Shown here: one piece after another, positions 8,160 to 13,673 of the stretch
Numbering within the stretch: position 1 is the stretch's first letter
Layout of the letters: each line of letters starts with the position of its first letter
DNA from: Fusobacteriota bacterium
GTDB lineage: Bacteria; Fusobacteriota; Fusobacteriia; Fusobacteriales; Fusobacteriaceae
Assembly: GCA_023389595.1 (NCBI GenBank)
Contig: JAEWEF010000034.1
Span: 1-15,011 of the forward strand
DNA length: 15,011 bases
Reading direction: 5' to 3'
Translations under genes and position numbers: made by a program
Notes under the pieces: model-generated
Database searches by the model: none
Seen by the model: the letters and a program-made list of their open reading frames with translations, nothing else
What the model was told of the DNA's origin: nothing

Positions 8160-8585
8160 TTAATCTTCTATTTTAATACCCATTGATCTAGCAGAACCAG
8201 CAATTATTTTCATTGCAGCTTCAACAGATCCAGCATTTAAGTCAGCCATTTTTGTTTCAGCAAGTTCTCTTAATTTTGCAGTATTAATTTTTCCTGCAAC
8301 TTCTTTTTTAGAATTTTTAGCTCCTGATTCTATTCCAGCAGCCTTTTTAAGTAAATCTGATGCAGGTGGAGTTTTTAGTATAAAACTAAAAGATCTGTCA
8401 CTGTAAACAGAAATTTCAACTGGTATTATCCATCCAGATTTGTCTTGAGTTTTAGCATTGAATGCTTTACAAAATTCCATTATATTTACACCGTGCGGTC
8501 CAAGAGCTGTACCAACTGGTGGAGCAGGGTTAGCTTTTCCTGCTTGTAATTGTAGTTTTATTATTTGAATTACTTCTTTTGCCAT
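8160..8585 (-). CDS. rplK: 50S ribosomal protein L11
   Basis: Binds the GTPase-associated region of 23S rRNA and forms the stalk base, where thiostrepton acts and where stringent-response RelA is sensed. The protein is 141 residues, the normal length. The N-terminal domain contains the proline-rich segment PAPPVGTALGPHGVNIMEFC at about 20-39. The C-terminal rRNA-binding domain spans about 70-141 and includes GSARSMGIKIED at the end. The ATG at 8585 is preceded by GGAGGTGTAATTTTAAAAA, a spacing somewhat longer than usual. It follows nusG after 28 nt with no promoter visible in the gap, so it is cotranscribed. Identification is secure. Confidence 0.98.
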   Translation of the reverse strand: MAKEVIQIIKLQLQAGKANPAPPVGTALGPHGVNIMEFCKAFNAKTQDKSGWIIPVEISVYSDRSFSFILKTPPASDLLKKAAGIESGAKNSKKEVAGKINTAKLRELAETKMADLNAGSVEAAMKIIAGSARSMGIKIED

Positions 8586-8613
8586 TTTTTAAAATTACAC
8601 CTCCGTCGTGTAT

Positions 8614-9195
8614 CTAAACTTTTTGTACTGCCGTAATATCAACTTCAACTGGCGTACTTCTACCGAATATATCTACAGAGATTTTAACTTTCATACTTTC
8701 TTTATTTATTTCTGTAACCTTTCCTGTTCTGCCGTTAAAAGCTCCTCCAGATATAGTTACGACATCATTAACATCAAATCCTAAGTCAAAATCTTCTTTT
8801 GGGATTTTTAACCCAATTATTTTGAAAATATTTCTAACTTCATTTTCTTCCATAGGTATAGGATCTGCTCCAACGCCTACAAAACCAGTAACTCCGTTAG
8901 TATTTCTAATTGCGAACCACGCGTCAGAGTCTACTTTAAAACTTATTCCGCTTTCATTTTCTTCTCTAACAGCTTCCATTTCTACCATCACATAACCCGG
9001 AAAAAGTTTTCTAAGAACTTTTTTTTGTTTTCCTCTTACGGTTGTTGTAACAGTTTCTTCTGGAACTATGACTCCGCTGACTTTATCTGACATGCCTAAA
9101 GTCTCTATTTTTTGTTTTAAATCGTATTCGACTTTTTTTTCGTATCCTGAGTAAGTATGTATCATAAACCATTTTCTTACTACTTCAACATTCAT
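8614..9195 (-). CDS. nusG: Transcription termination/antitermination factor NusG
   Basis: Binds RNA polymerase at the clamp and modulates pausing, Rho action and coupling to the ribosome. It has 193 residues from the ATG at 9195 (MNVEVVRKWFMIHTYSGYE). The longer frame starting at 9222 lies inside secE and is rejected; GGAGGCTTTAAT upstream of 9195 supports the shorter form. The NGN domain is about residues 7-125, with FPGYVMVEM at 65-73. The KOW domain is about 140-193, with SGGAFNGRTGKV at 149-160. No extra domain is inserted. Its ATG overlaps the secE stop by 4 nt (ATGA), implying translational coupling. Identification is secure. Confidence 0.97.
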   Translation of the reverse strand: MNVEVVRKWFMIHTYSGYEKKVEYDLKQKIETLGMSDKVSGVIVPEETVTTTVRGKQKKVLRKLFPGYVMVEMEAVREENESGISFKVDSDAWFAIRNTNGVTGFVGVGADPIPMEENEVRNIFKIIGLKIPKEDFDLGFDVNDVVTISGGAFNGRTGKVTEINKESMKVKISVDIFGRSTPVEVDITAVQKV

Positions 9196-9368
9196 ATTAA
9201 AGCCTCCAAAACTTTTAAGCACCTAACAACAATAAAGTCAAAGACACCAAGATATGCAGAAATCAAAAGCGTCATCGTTATAACCCAAGCAGTCGAAGTT
9301 ATAATTTCGTTTTTTCTAGGCCATTGCACCTTAGAGTATTCCATTTTTATACTTTTAAACAAATTCAT
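9192..9368 (-). CDS. secE: Preprotein translocase subunit SecE
   Basis: Essential small subunit of the SecYEG membrane channel; it clamps SecY. I translate 58 residues from the ATG at 9368: MNLFKSIKMEYSKVQWPRKN, then one transmembrane helix at about 26-48 and a short tail. The family motif EYSKVQWPRKNE, an amphipathic helix lying on the membrane before the TM segment, is at about 10-21. This is the short single-TM form usual outside proteobacteria. GAGGAGAAGGT precedes the start. The gene lies 25 nt after the tRNA-Trp 3' end, and its TGA overlaps the nusG ATG. The secE-nusG pairing is the standard arrangement, which further supports the call. Confidence 0.95.
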   Translation of the reverse strand: MNLFKSIKMEYSKVQWPRKNEIITSTAWVITMTLLISAYLGVFDFIVVRCLKVLEALI

Positions 9369-9393
9369 ACCTTCTCCTCTTTTAATTTAAAAA

Positions 9394-9469
9394 TGGCAGG
9401 TCAAGAGGGACTCGAACCCCCAACCCTCGGTTTTGGAGACCGATGCTCTACCAATTGAGCCATTGACCT
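9394..9469 (-). tRNA. tRNA-Trp (anticodon CCA)
   Basis: A 76-nt cloverleaf reads on the minus strand from 9469 to 9394. The acceptor stem is AGGTCAA/TTGACCT with discriminator G, and the CCA end is encoded. The D arm contains GGCTCAATTGGTAGAGC. The anticodon stem is TCGGT/ACCGA with loop CTCCAAA, giving anticodon CCA. The T arm contains GGTTCGAGTCC. It lies 15 nt after the rpmG stop and 25 nt before secE, so it must be cut out of the same transcript. The rpmG-tRNA-Trp-secE order is common in several bacterial phyla. Confidence 0.98.
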
Positions 9470-9484
9470 GCATGTTGTGAAAAA

Positions 9485-9637
9485 CTATTTTTTAGTCTCT
9501 TTGTATAGAGTATGTTTTTTTAATACCGGATTATATTTCATCATCTCTAATCTTTCCGGATGAGTTTTTTTGTTTTTAGTAGTTGTATAGTGTCTTAATT
9601 TTGTTTCTGTACACTCTAGTATAACTTGTACTCTCAT
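9485..9637 (-). CDS. rpmG: 50S ribosomal protein L33 (zinc-free form)
   Basis: Small protein of the large ribosomal subunit near the E site. I choose the ATG at 9637, giving 50 residues: MRVQVILECTETKLRHYTTT at the N-terminus, ending KHTLYKETKK. An ATG two codons earlier (9643) is only about 1 nt from AGGAGG, too close, whereas 9637 is about 7 nt away. Only one of the four zinc-ribbon cysteines survives (Cys9). The partner position is Lys13, and the second pair is replaced in the YNPVLKK segment, so this is the zinc-independent class. The frame stays open upstream through the leader, which I do not regard as coding. It is the first gene of the superoperon, directly before tRNA-Trp. Confidence 0.95.
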   Translation of the reverse strand: MRVQVILECTETKLRHYTTTKNKKTHPERLEMMKYNPVLKKHTLYKETKK

Positions 9638-9833
9638 CTTCATTCCTCCTATAAAATTGTATTTTCTAATCTTATATAGCTCATACAATTTAATCAACTC
9701 TAACGGAGAAAATTCTCCAACTTCATCAAAGTTTAGACAACAACTATTTATACGTCCACTCTTTAACGGTATTTTACCTCCCATTTTTTCTGTATATGGT
9801 GATAGAGTTTTCTGTATTTTGCTTTTTAAGATG
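9638..9833 (-). other. Long structured 5' leader of rpmG (unrecognised)
   Basis: About 195 nt separate the predicted transcription start near 9833 from the rpmG ATG. The minus-strand RNA shows a compact GGAGAA/UUCUCC hairpin (9718-9705) and a 9-bp hairpin right before the ribosome binding site (9691-9654). A GGGAGG sequence (9782-9777) has no start codon at a usable distance. An AACUCU segment (9809-9804) could pair with either of two later AGAGU(U) segments, near 9764 and at 9700-9695. The reading frame is open and in phase with rpmG throughout, but lacks a credible start. I recognise no known riboswitch or T-box motif. A regulatory leader is inference. Confidence 0.45.
9654..9691 (-). repeat. 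9-bp inverted repeat just before the rpmG ribosome binding site
   Basis: Arms AAATTGTAT (RNA 9691-9683) and ATACAATTT (RNA 9662-9654) are perfect complements around a 20-nt loop. The 3' arm ends 3 nt before AGGAGG of rpmG, so folding could affect ribosome access. The stem is AU-rich and only moderately stable. Confidence 0.5.
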
Positions 9834-9839
9834 CGTATC

Positions 9840-9868
9840 ATTTTAACATTTTTTTTTAATTTTGTCAA
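9840..9868 (-). promoter_or_regulatory. Main sigma-70-type promoter of the rpmG-rpoC superoperon
   Basis: A perfect -35 TTGACA (9868-9863), a 17-nt spacer and -10 TAAAAT (9845-9840) lie on the minus strand, with strongly A/T-tracted DNA upstream that could act as an UP element. A second TTGACA occurs 18 nt further upstream but has no matching -10. The start is expected near 9833. This is the best promoter in the window and the only strong one before the ribosomal genes. Confidence 0.8.
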
Positions 9869-9906
9869 TGAATTAAAATTTGTCAAAAGAAAAAAATGCC
9901 TTTTTT

Positions 9907-9935
9907 ATTTTATCAAAAAATTTTTTAAAAGTCCA
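9907..9935 (-). promoter_or_regulatory. Possible second, upstream promoter of the superoperon
   Basis: TGGACT (9935-9930), 17 nt, TAAAAT (9912-9907) on the minus strand. The -35 matches four of six consensus bases, and the region is so AT-rich that chance matches are likely. If real, it would give tandem promoters and a leader of about 260 nt. Confidence 0.35.
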
Positions 9936-9992
9936 TTTAATTTTTTATAAAAAATTATTTTTTAGCAAACGATAAATTTTTAAAAATAAAAA
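9936..9992. other. AT-rich centre of the divergent intergenic region
   Basis: This stretch between the leftward and rightward promoters is almost pure A/T, with several A and T tracts. I see no gene, tRNA, convincing operator or terminator in it. It probably provides upstream promoter contacts for one or both sides. Confidence 0.5.
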
Positions 9993-10022
9993 TTGACTAC
10001 CAGCATAAAATTAAAGTAAAAT
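9993..10022 (+). promoter_or_regulatory. Promoter of the 82-aa hypothetical gene
   Basis: TTGACT (9993-9998), an 18-nt spacer and TAAAAT (10017-10022) face right. The expected start is near 10029, giving a leader of about 60 nt before the ATG at 10091. The good -35 and -10 make it likely, though the background is AT-rich. Confidence 0.6.
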
Positions 10023-10090
10023 TTAATAAAAGATGAAAATAAAAATCATTTTAATTGAAATATAAACTTCTAAAATGGAGGTAGAATTCT

Positions 10091-10339
10091 ATGAGTGAAG
10101 ACGCTTCAATAATAAAAGCTTATCTTGACGGAACTTTAAAAAGTAAAACATATACAGAAGAAGAAATAGAAGCAAAAAGGCAGTATTTTTTATCAAAAGT
10201 ACCACCTAACACTAAAAAAATAACTTTAGGAAGATGGCATTATGAGATAAAAAGAGTTTTTGAACTTAATAAAAATTTTCGTAAATATCCTGATGTATGG
10301 TTTTACCATTTAGAACATTATTTTGATTATATGGATTAA
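10091..10339 (+). CDS. Hypothetical protein, 82 aa, unrecognised
   Basis: I do not recognise this protein. It has 82 residues, starts MSEDASIIKAYLDGTLKSK and is preceded by GGAGGTAGAATTCT, a good ribosome binding site. It has no signal peptide, membrane helix or cysteine. The first half is charged and probably helical (TEEEIEAKRQYFLSKVPPN, about 22-40). The second half is rich in aromatics and histidine, including GRWHYEIKRVF near 47-57 and FYHLEHYFDYMD at the end. This suggests a small folded cytoplasmic protein, perhaps one that binds a partner. It is a single-gene unit with its own promoter and terminator, lying between two leftward operons and transcribed the opposite way. That it is a real gene is well supported; its function is unknown. 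Confidence 0.85.
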   Translation: MSEDASIIKAYLDGTLKSKTYTEEEIEAKRQYFLSKVPPNTKKITLGRWHYEIKRVFELNKNFRKYPDVWFYHLEHYFDYMD

Positions 10340-10349
10340 GATTAAGAGT

Positions 10350-10378
10350 AAAAGACAGTTTAAACGCTGTCTTTTTTT
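10350..10378 (+). terminator. Terminator of the 82-aa gene
   Basis: AAAAGACAG (10350-10358) pairs with CTGTCTTTT (10367-10375) around an 8-nt loop, and the T-run continues to 10378. It begins 11 nt after the stop codon at 10339, a standard rightward intrinsic terminator. Confidence 0.88.
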
Positions 10379-10421
10379 GAATAATTAAAATTATTTTTAT
10401 CGAGCTATAAATTTTAAAAAT

Positions 10422-10447
10422 AAAAAAGTGGAAAATTCCTCCACTTT
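10422..10447 (-). terminator. Terminator of the ABC transporter operon
   Basis: On the minus strand, AAAGTGGA (10447-10440) pairs with TCCACTTT (10432-10425) around GGAATTT, followed by more T residues. The stem begins inside the stop codon of the last ATPase gene (10448-10446). With the rightward terminator at 10350-10378 it forms a convergent pair that insulates the two units. Confidence 0.82.
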
Positions 10448-11219
10448 ATTTTTTGATTTCGTTTTTTAAAAAATTTACTGCCTCGATAAAATTTTTTGTG
10501 TAGTTATTTTTTGGATTTGAAAAAATATTTTTCGTTAAATTTTCTTCAACTATCTCGCCACTCCTAATCAAAATTATTCTATCGGAAATTTTTTCGGCAA
10601 CAGATATATCATGAGTTATAAAAAGAAAAGATATGCCTCTTGTAGTTTTTATTTTTTCGAGTAAATTCAAAACTTGCATTTGAGTTATCCTATCGAGAGC
10701 TGACAAACATTCGTCTGCTATTATAAGTTTGGGATTTACAGCTATCGCCCTTGCTATTCCAACTCTTTGACACATTCCGCCAGAAAGTTCTTTTGGATAT
10801 TTTTCGATTACATCACTATTCAACCCTACTTCATTTAATAATTCTAATATATATTCATTTATTCTATCTTCGTCATTAAATATTTTTTGACTTTTGATTC
10901 CTTCAGCTATTATATCTTTTACCCTATACTTTGGATTAAGACTGCTATAAGGACTTTGAAATATCATCTGAACGATTTTATGTAGATCTTTTTGTTCTTT
11001 TTTTGTCATTTTATCAATATCTTTTCCACAAATTTCTATTTTCCCGGTATCTTTTTTTAATAGACCAACTATTAATTTTGCTATCGTAGTTTTCCCACAG
11101 CCGGATTCTCCTATCAAAGATACTGTTTCATTTTCAAAAATTTTAAAACTTATATTTTTAATTCCAATTTTATTTCCATATTTTTTTGATAAATTTTCTA
11201 CGTTTAATATTTTTTTCAT
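10446..11219 (-). CDS. ABC transporter ATPase, OppF/DppF/NikE-type (second ATPase)
   Basis: ATP-hydrolysing subunit on the cytoplasmic face of a peptide/nickel-family importer. It has 257 residues. Walker A GESGCGKTT is at 37-45, the Q-loop Gln at 88 in FQSP, the signature LSGGMCQR at 145-152, Walker B LIIADE at 165-170, the D-loop SALD at 173-176 and the switch His at 203, so all catalytic elements are intact. After Walker B the sequence reads ECLSALDRITQMQ, less usual than the EPVSALD seen in OppF. It lacks the C-terminal extension of about 60 residues found in OppF/DppF, matching the length of NikE or CntF. AAGGAAG precedes the ATG, 8 nt after the partner ATPase stop. The substrate is unresolved. 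Confidence 0.92.
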   Translation of the reverse strand: MKKILNVENLSKKYGNKIGIKNISFKIFENETVSLIGESGCGKTTIAKLIVGLLKKDTGKIEICGKDIDKMTKKEQKDLHKIVQMIFQSPYSSLNPKYRVKDIIAEGIKSQKIFNDEDRINEYILELLNEVGLNSDVIEKYPKELSGGMCQRVGIARAIAVNPKLIIADECLSALDRITQMQVLNLLEKIKTTRGISFLFITHDISVAEKISDRIILIRSGEIVEENLTKNIFSNPKNNYTKNFIEAVNFLKNEIKK

Positions 11220-11227
11220 ATTCTTCC

Positions 11228-11941
11228 TTATAAAAAATTTAAAAGTAATTTTGTATATTCTTGTTTAGGATTTTTTAGAATTTCTTCCTTATATCCCTCT
11301 TCTATTATTTTACCATCTTTCATAACTATAATTCTGTCGCATATGGCAGAAAGTATTTTTATGTCGTGGCTAACATATATAAGTGATATATTTTTTTTAT
11401 AACAAATATTTTTTAAAAATTTTATGAATCTTATCTGATTTAAAATATCAAGTGAAGTTGTCGGTTCATCGGCAAGTAATATTTTAGGATTAGTCATTAT
11501 TGAAAGAACTATAGATATTCTCTGTTTCATTCCGCCAGATAATTCGTATGGATATTTATCCAATATGCTATCCGCATTATTAAAACCCAACTCCTCCAAT
11601 AGTAAAATAACTTTTTGCTCTACGTTTTTTTCTCCGTTATGAAAAATGTAAGTTTCAAAAAGTTGATTTCTTATTTTTTCGTAAGGATTTAAAGAGTTTA
11701 TTGAATCTTGCAATATCATAGATATTTTTTTGTAGTCGTCTCTTAAAAACAGCACTTCCCCACTGACTTTTAAATTTTTGTCAATCATGCCCGTTACAAC
11801 ATTTAAAAGTGTCGTTTTCCCGCAACCAGATTCTCCTAATATTCCTAAAAAATCTCCTTCTTTTAGAAATATATTAATATCGTCTAAAATTTTTTTTGAA
11901 TTATCCGAAGACACAACTGATAAATTTCTTATTTCCAACAT
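11228..11941 (-). CDS. ABC transporter ATPase, OppD/DppD/NikD-type (first ATPase)
   Basis: Partner ATPase that should form a heterodimer with the downstream one. I choose the ATG at 11941 (MLEIRNLSVV, 237 aa): GAGG lies at good distance and only 1 nt separates it from the permease stop. A TTG eight codons upstream would overlap the permease and has no clear ribosome binding site. Walker A GESGCGKTT is at 36-44, the Q-loop Gln at 78, LSGGMKQR at 134-141, Walker B LLADEP at 155-160 and the switch His at 192. It ends shortly after the NPKQEYTKLLL helix, so it lacks the C-terminal tail (often with cysteines) of OppD/DppD. The length is typical of NikD/CntD, which hints at a metal or metallophore substrate but does not prove it. 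Confidence 0.92.
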   Translation of the reverse strand: MLEIRNLSVVSSDNSKKILDDINIFLKEGDFLGILGESGCGKTTLLNVVTGMIDKNLKVSGEVLFLRDDYKKISMILQDSINSLNPYEKIRNQLFETYIFHNGEKNVEQKVILLLEELGFNNADSILDKYPYELSGGMKQRISIVLSIMTNPKILLADEPTTSLDILNQIRFIKFLKNICYKKNISLIYVSHDIKILSAICDRIIVMKDGKIIEEGYKEEILKNPKQEYTKLLLNFL

Positions 11942-11942
11942 A

Positions 11943-12707
11943 TTATACCTCTTTAATATCTTCAAATAAAAAATTTATGGAAAAAGCTATCCAAAATATG
12001 CATAGGCTAGGAAGTAACACCAATGTTGGTTTAGATGCAGCATAGATTCTATACTGATACAACATGGTCCCCCAGTCAGGTTTTGTGAAATCTGCCCCAA
12101 GTCCTATAAATGTTAATGCAGAATACTGTAATATAACGGAACTGGCAGTATTGCCAAGATTAACGTACAATTCAAAAATTATATTCCTTAAAATTCTGCC
12201 ATAAAGTATTCTGTACCAGCTTACACCCAAAAGTGTTGAAGCCTGTATGTACTCTTTTTGTTTTTCTCGCTTCGTTAAATTTAAAGACTGATTCATGTAG
12301 TTACCTATACCAAAAACTCCTATAGATACCCCAGCAGTAATTGGTGTTATTCCAAAAATGGAAGTAACTATTAAAGCGCATACAAATGTAGGGACTATCA
12401 TCAATAAATCTACTACACTATTTATAATAATTTCAGTTTTCCCCTCAAAATATCCTGCAAGTAAACCTAAAAATATTCCAAAAAAGAAAGATATTGCAGT
12501 GGCTATAACCATTACTTCTAAAGTTCTTACAGCACCAACAACTATTAACGAAAGTATATCTCTACCTAAATTATCCGTACCTAAAATATTTTGACGAGAA
12601 ATTCCCATAAAAACTCTGTTCAAATTTGTAGAAACATTAGTTTTATTAGAAAAAAATAGAATAATAGAAAATAAAATTATGTTTATAAAAATTATAATTT
12701 TTTTCAT
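11943..12707 (-). CDS. ABC transporter permease, OppC/DppC/NikC-type
   Basis: Inner-membrane channel subunit. It has 254 residues, somewhat shorter than most DppC proteins. An N-terminal membrane segment (about 4-20) is followed by the family signature LGTDNLGRDILS at about 42-53, then several hydrophobic helices. The EAA loop that contacts the ATPases is KEYIQASTLLGVSWYRILYG near 149-168, and the conserved TFIGLGADFTKPDWGTML follows near 204-221. The tail ends EDIKEV, lacking the usual DLLDPR-like end. Its ATG overlaps the TGA of the upstream permease (ATGA), and its TAA is 1 nt from the next ATG, so translation is coupled along the operon. The family assignment is secure; the substrate is not. 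Confidence 0.93.
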   Translation of the reverse strand: MKKIIIFINIILFSIILFFSNKTNVSTNLNRVFMGISRQNILGTDNLGRDILSLIVVGAVRTLEVMVIATAISFFFGIFLGLLAGYFEGKTEIIINSVVDLLMIVPTFVCALIVTSIFGITPITAGVSIGVFGIGNYMNQSLNLTKREKQKEYIQASTLLGVSWYRILYGRILRNIIFELYVNLGNTASSVILQYSALTFIGLGADFTKPDWGTMLYQYRIYAASKPTLVLLPSLCIFWIAFSINFLFEDIKEV

Positions 12708-13615
12708 TCTACTCCTTTCTCCTTTAAAATATTTAATAAAAAATCAAAAATTATATGAATAACACTCATCCATATAAATATAAAAAATATATACGCCTGT
12801 ATAAAGTTATAATCCCTTGCAACTATACTACTCACCAAAAAATAACTTACTCCTGGTATGGCGAATAGAAATTCAAGTACGCTACTACCTCCTACAACGG
12901 ACGAAAATTTTGAAATACTAACAGATAATAAAGAGTATAAAACTGGCTTGTAACAATGTCTCAATAATACGTATTCAATCTTAAATCCTCTCAACAAATA
13001 AAATTTTACAAATGTTTTTTTAGATACGTCTTCAAAACTTTTTTTTACTACTCTTGACAAGCTTCCAATTTGATAAATTATTAAAATAATGATGGCCGTT
13101 GTCATTCCTGAAAAAATATTTCCAGAAAAAAATTTTATTATTTTGTATCTGACTCCGACAAAATAAATTATATATATTGCTAGTATGAACGATGGAACGC
13201 TGAGACTAAAAATGGATATAAATCTAGTCAGATTATCTACAATCCCTCCGCTCTTTATGGCTGAAATATATCCTAAAAAAAATGATATCAACATCGAAAG
13301 TAGCAGTGATATAAGACCCATAGCTATAGAATATGGCAACCGTCTTATTATTTCAGTCTTGACTGGAACCTTTGTTACAAAAGAATATCCGAAATCACCT
13401 CTTATAAAATCTTTTAACCATAAAAAATACTGTTCTATTAATCCTTTATTTAGTCCATACATTTCTCTCATTACAGCTTTATTTTCTTCATTTATAGGAA
13501 GATTATATCTTTGTAGCAACATTTCTTCTGGGCTTATTGGTATAGCTCTCACTATTAAAAAAACTGCTAAACTTACCACTAAAAATAAAAATATATATTT
13601 AACTAAATATTTCAA
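12704..13615 (-). CDS. ABC transporter permease, OppB/DppB/NikB-type (TTG start)
   Basis: Other half of the transmembrane channel. It has 303 residues, usual for the family. The start codon is TTG at 13615, preceded by AGGAG with 5 nt spacing; no in-frame ATG lies nearby. Six hydrophobic helices are visible, the first at about 3-26. The DppB-like periplasmic segment includes YGLNKGLIEQYFLWLKDFIR at about 53-72 and GDFGYSF at 73-79. The ATPase-contact region reads KFYLLRGFKIEYVLLRHCYK near 204-223, where the usual EAARAKG core is degenerate. Downstream AIPGVSYFLVSSI near 250 is normal. It overlaps the next permease by 4 nt. A perfect stem-loop separates it from the binding-protein gene upstream. 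Confidence 0.93.
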   Translation of the reverse strand: MKYLVKYIFLFLVVSLAVFLIVRAIPISPEEMLLQRYNLPINEENKAVMREMYGLNKGLIEQYFLWLKDFIRGDFGYSFVTKVPVKTEIIRRLPYSIAMGLISLLLSMLISFFLGYISAIKSGGIVDNLTRFISIFSLSVPSFILAIYIIYFVGVRYKIIKFFSGNIFSGMTTAIIILIIYQIGSLSRVVKKSFEDVSKKTFVKFYLLRGFKIEYVLLRHCYKPVLYSLLSVSISKFSSVVGGSSVLEFLFAIPGVSYFLVSSIVARDYNFIQAYIFFIFIWMSVIHIIFDFLLNILKEKGVE

Positions 13616-13631
13616 TTTTTCTCCTATTGTA

Positions 13632-13661
13632 TAATAAGTGGAGAGTAATCTCCACTTATTA
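13632..13661 (-). repeat. Perfect 13-bp stem-loop between binding-protein and permease genes
   Basis: Arms 13632-13644 and 13649-13661 are exact complements (core AAGTGGAGA/TCTCCACTT) closed by a 4-nt loop. In the minus-strand RNA it sits 12 nt after the binding-protein stop and about 9 nt before the permease ribosome binding site. No U-run follows, so it is not an intrinsic terminator. Such stem-loops after binding-protein genes are known to protect the upstream mRNA from 3' exonucleases, giving an excess of binding protein. That role is inferred here. Confidence 0.7.
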
Positions 13662-13673
13662 AACTATTTATTA

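Noticed and set aside
9196..9222. Longer NusG start at 9222
   Set aside because: It lies inside secE, lacks a ribosome binding site, and adds residues not found in NusG; the ATG at 9195 is well placed.
9881..9886. Second TTGACA box upstream of the main rpmG promoter
   Set aside because: No acceptable -10 lies 16-19 nt downstream; it is probably chance or part of the upstream promoter context.
9657..9950. 97-codon plus-strand frame opposite the rpmG leader
   Set aside because: It is Phe/Ile/Leu-rich as AT-rich noncoding DNA gives, has no ribosome binding site, and runs across the rpmG promoter.
13185..13634. 149-codon plus-strand open frame opposite permease B
   Set aside because: The minus-strand frame has clear family motifs and membrane helices; the plus-strand product resembles no family I know and has no promoter.
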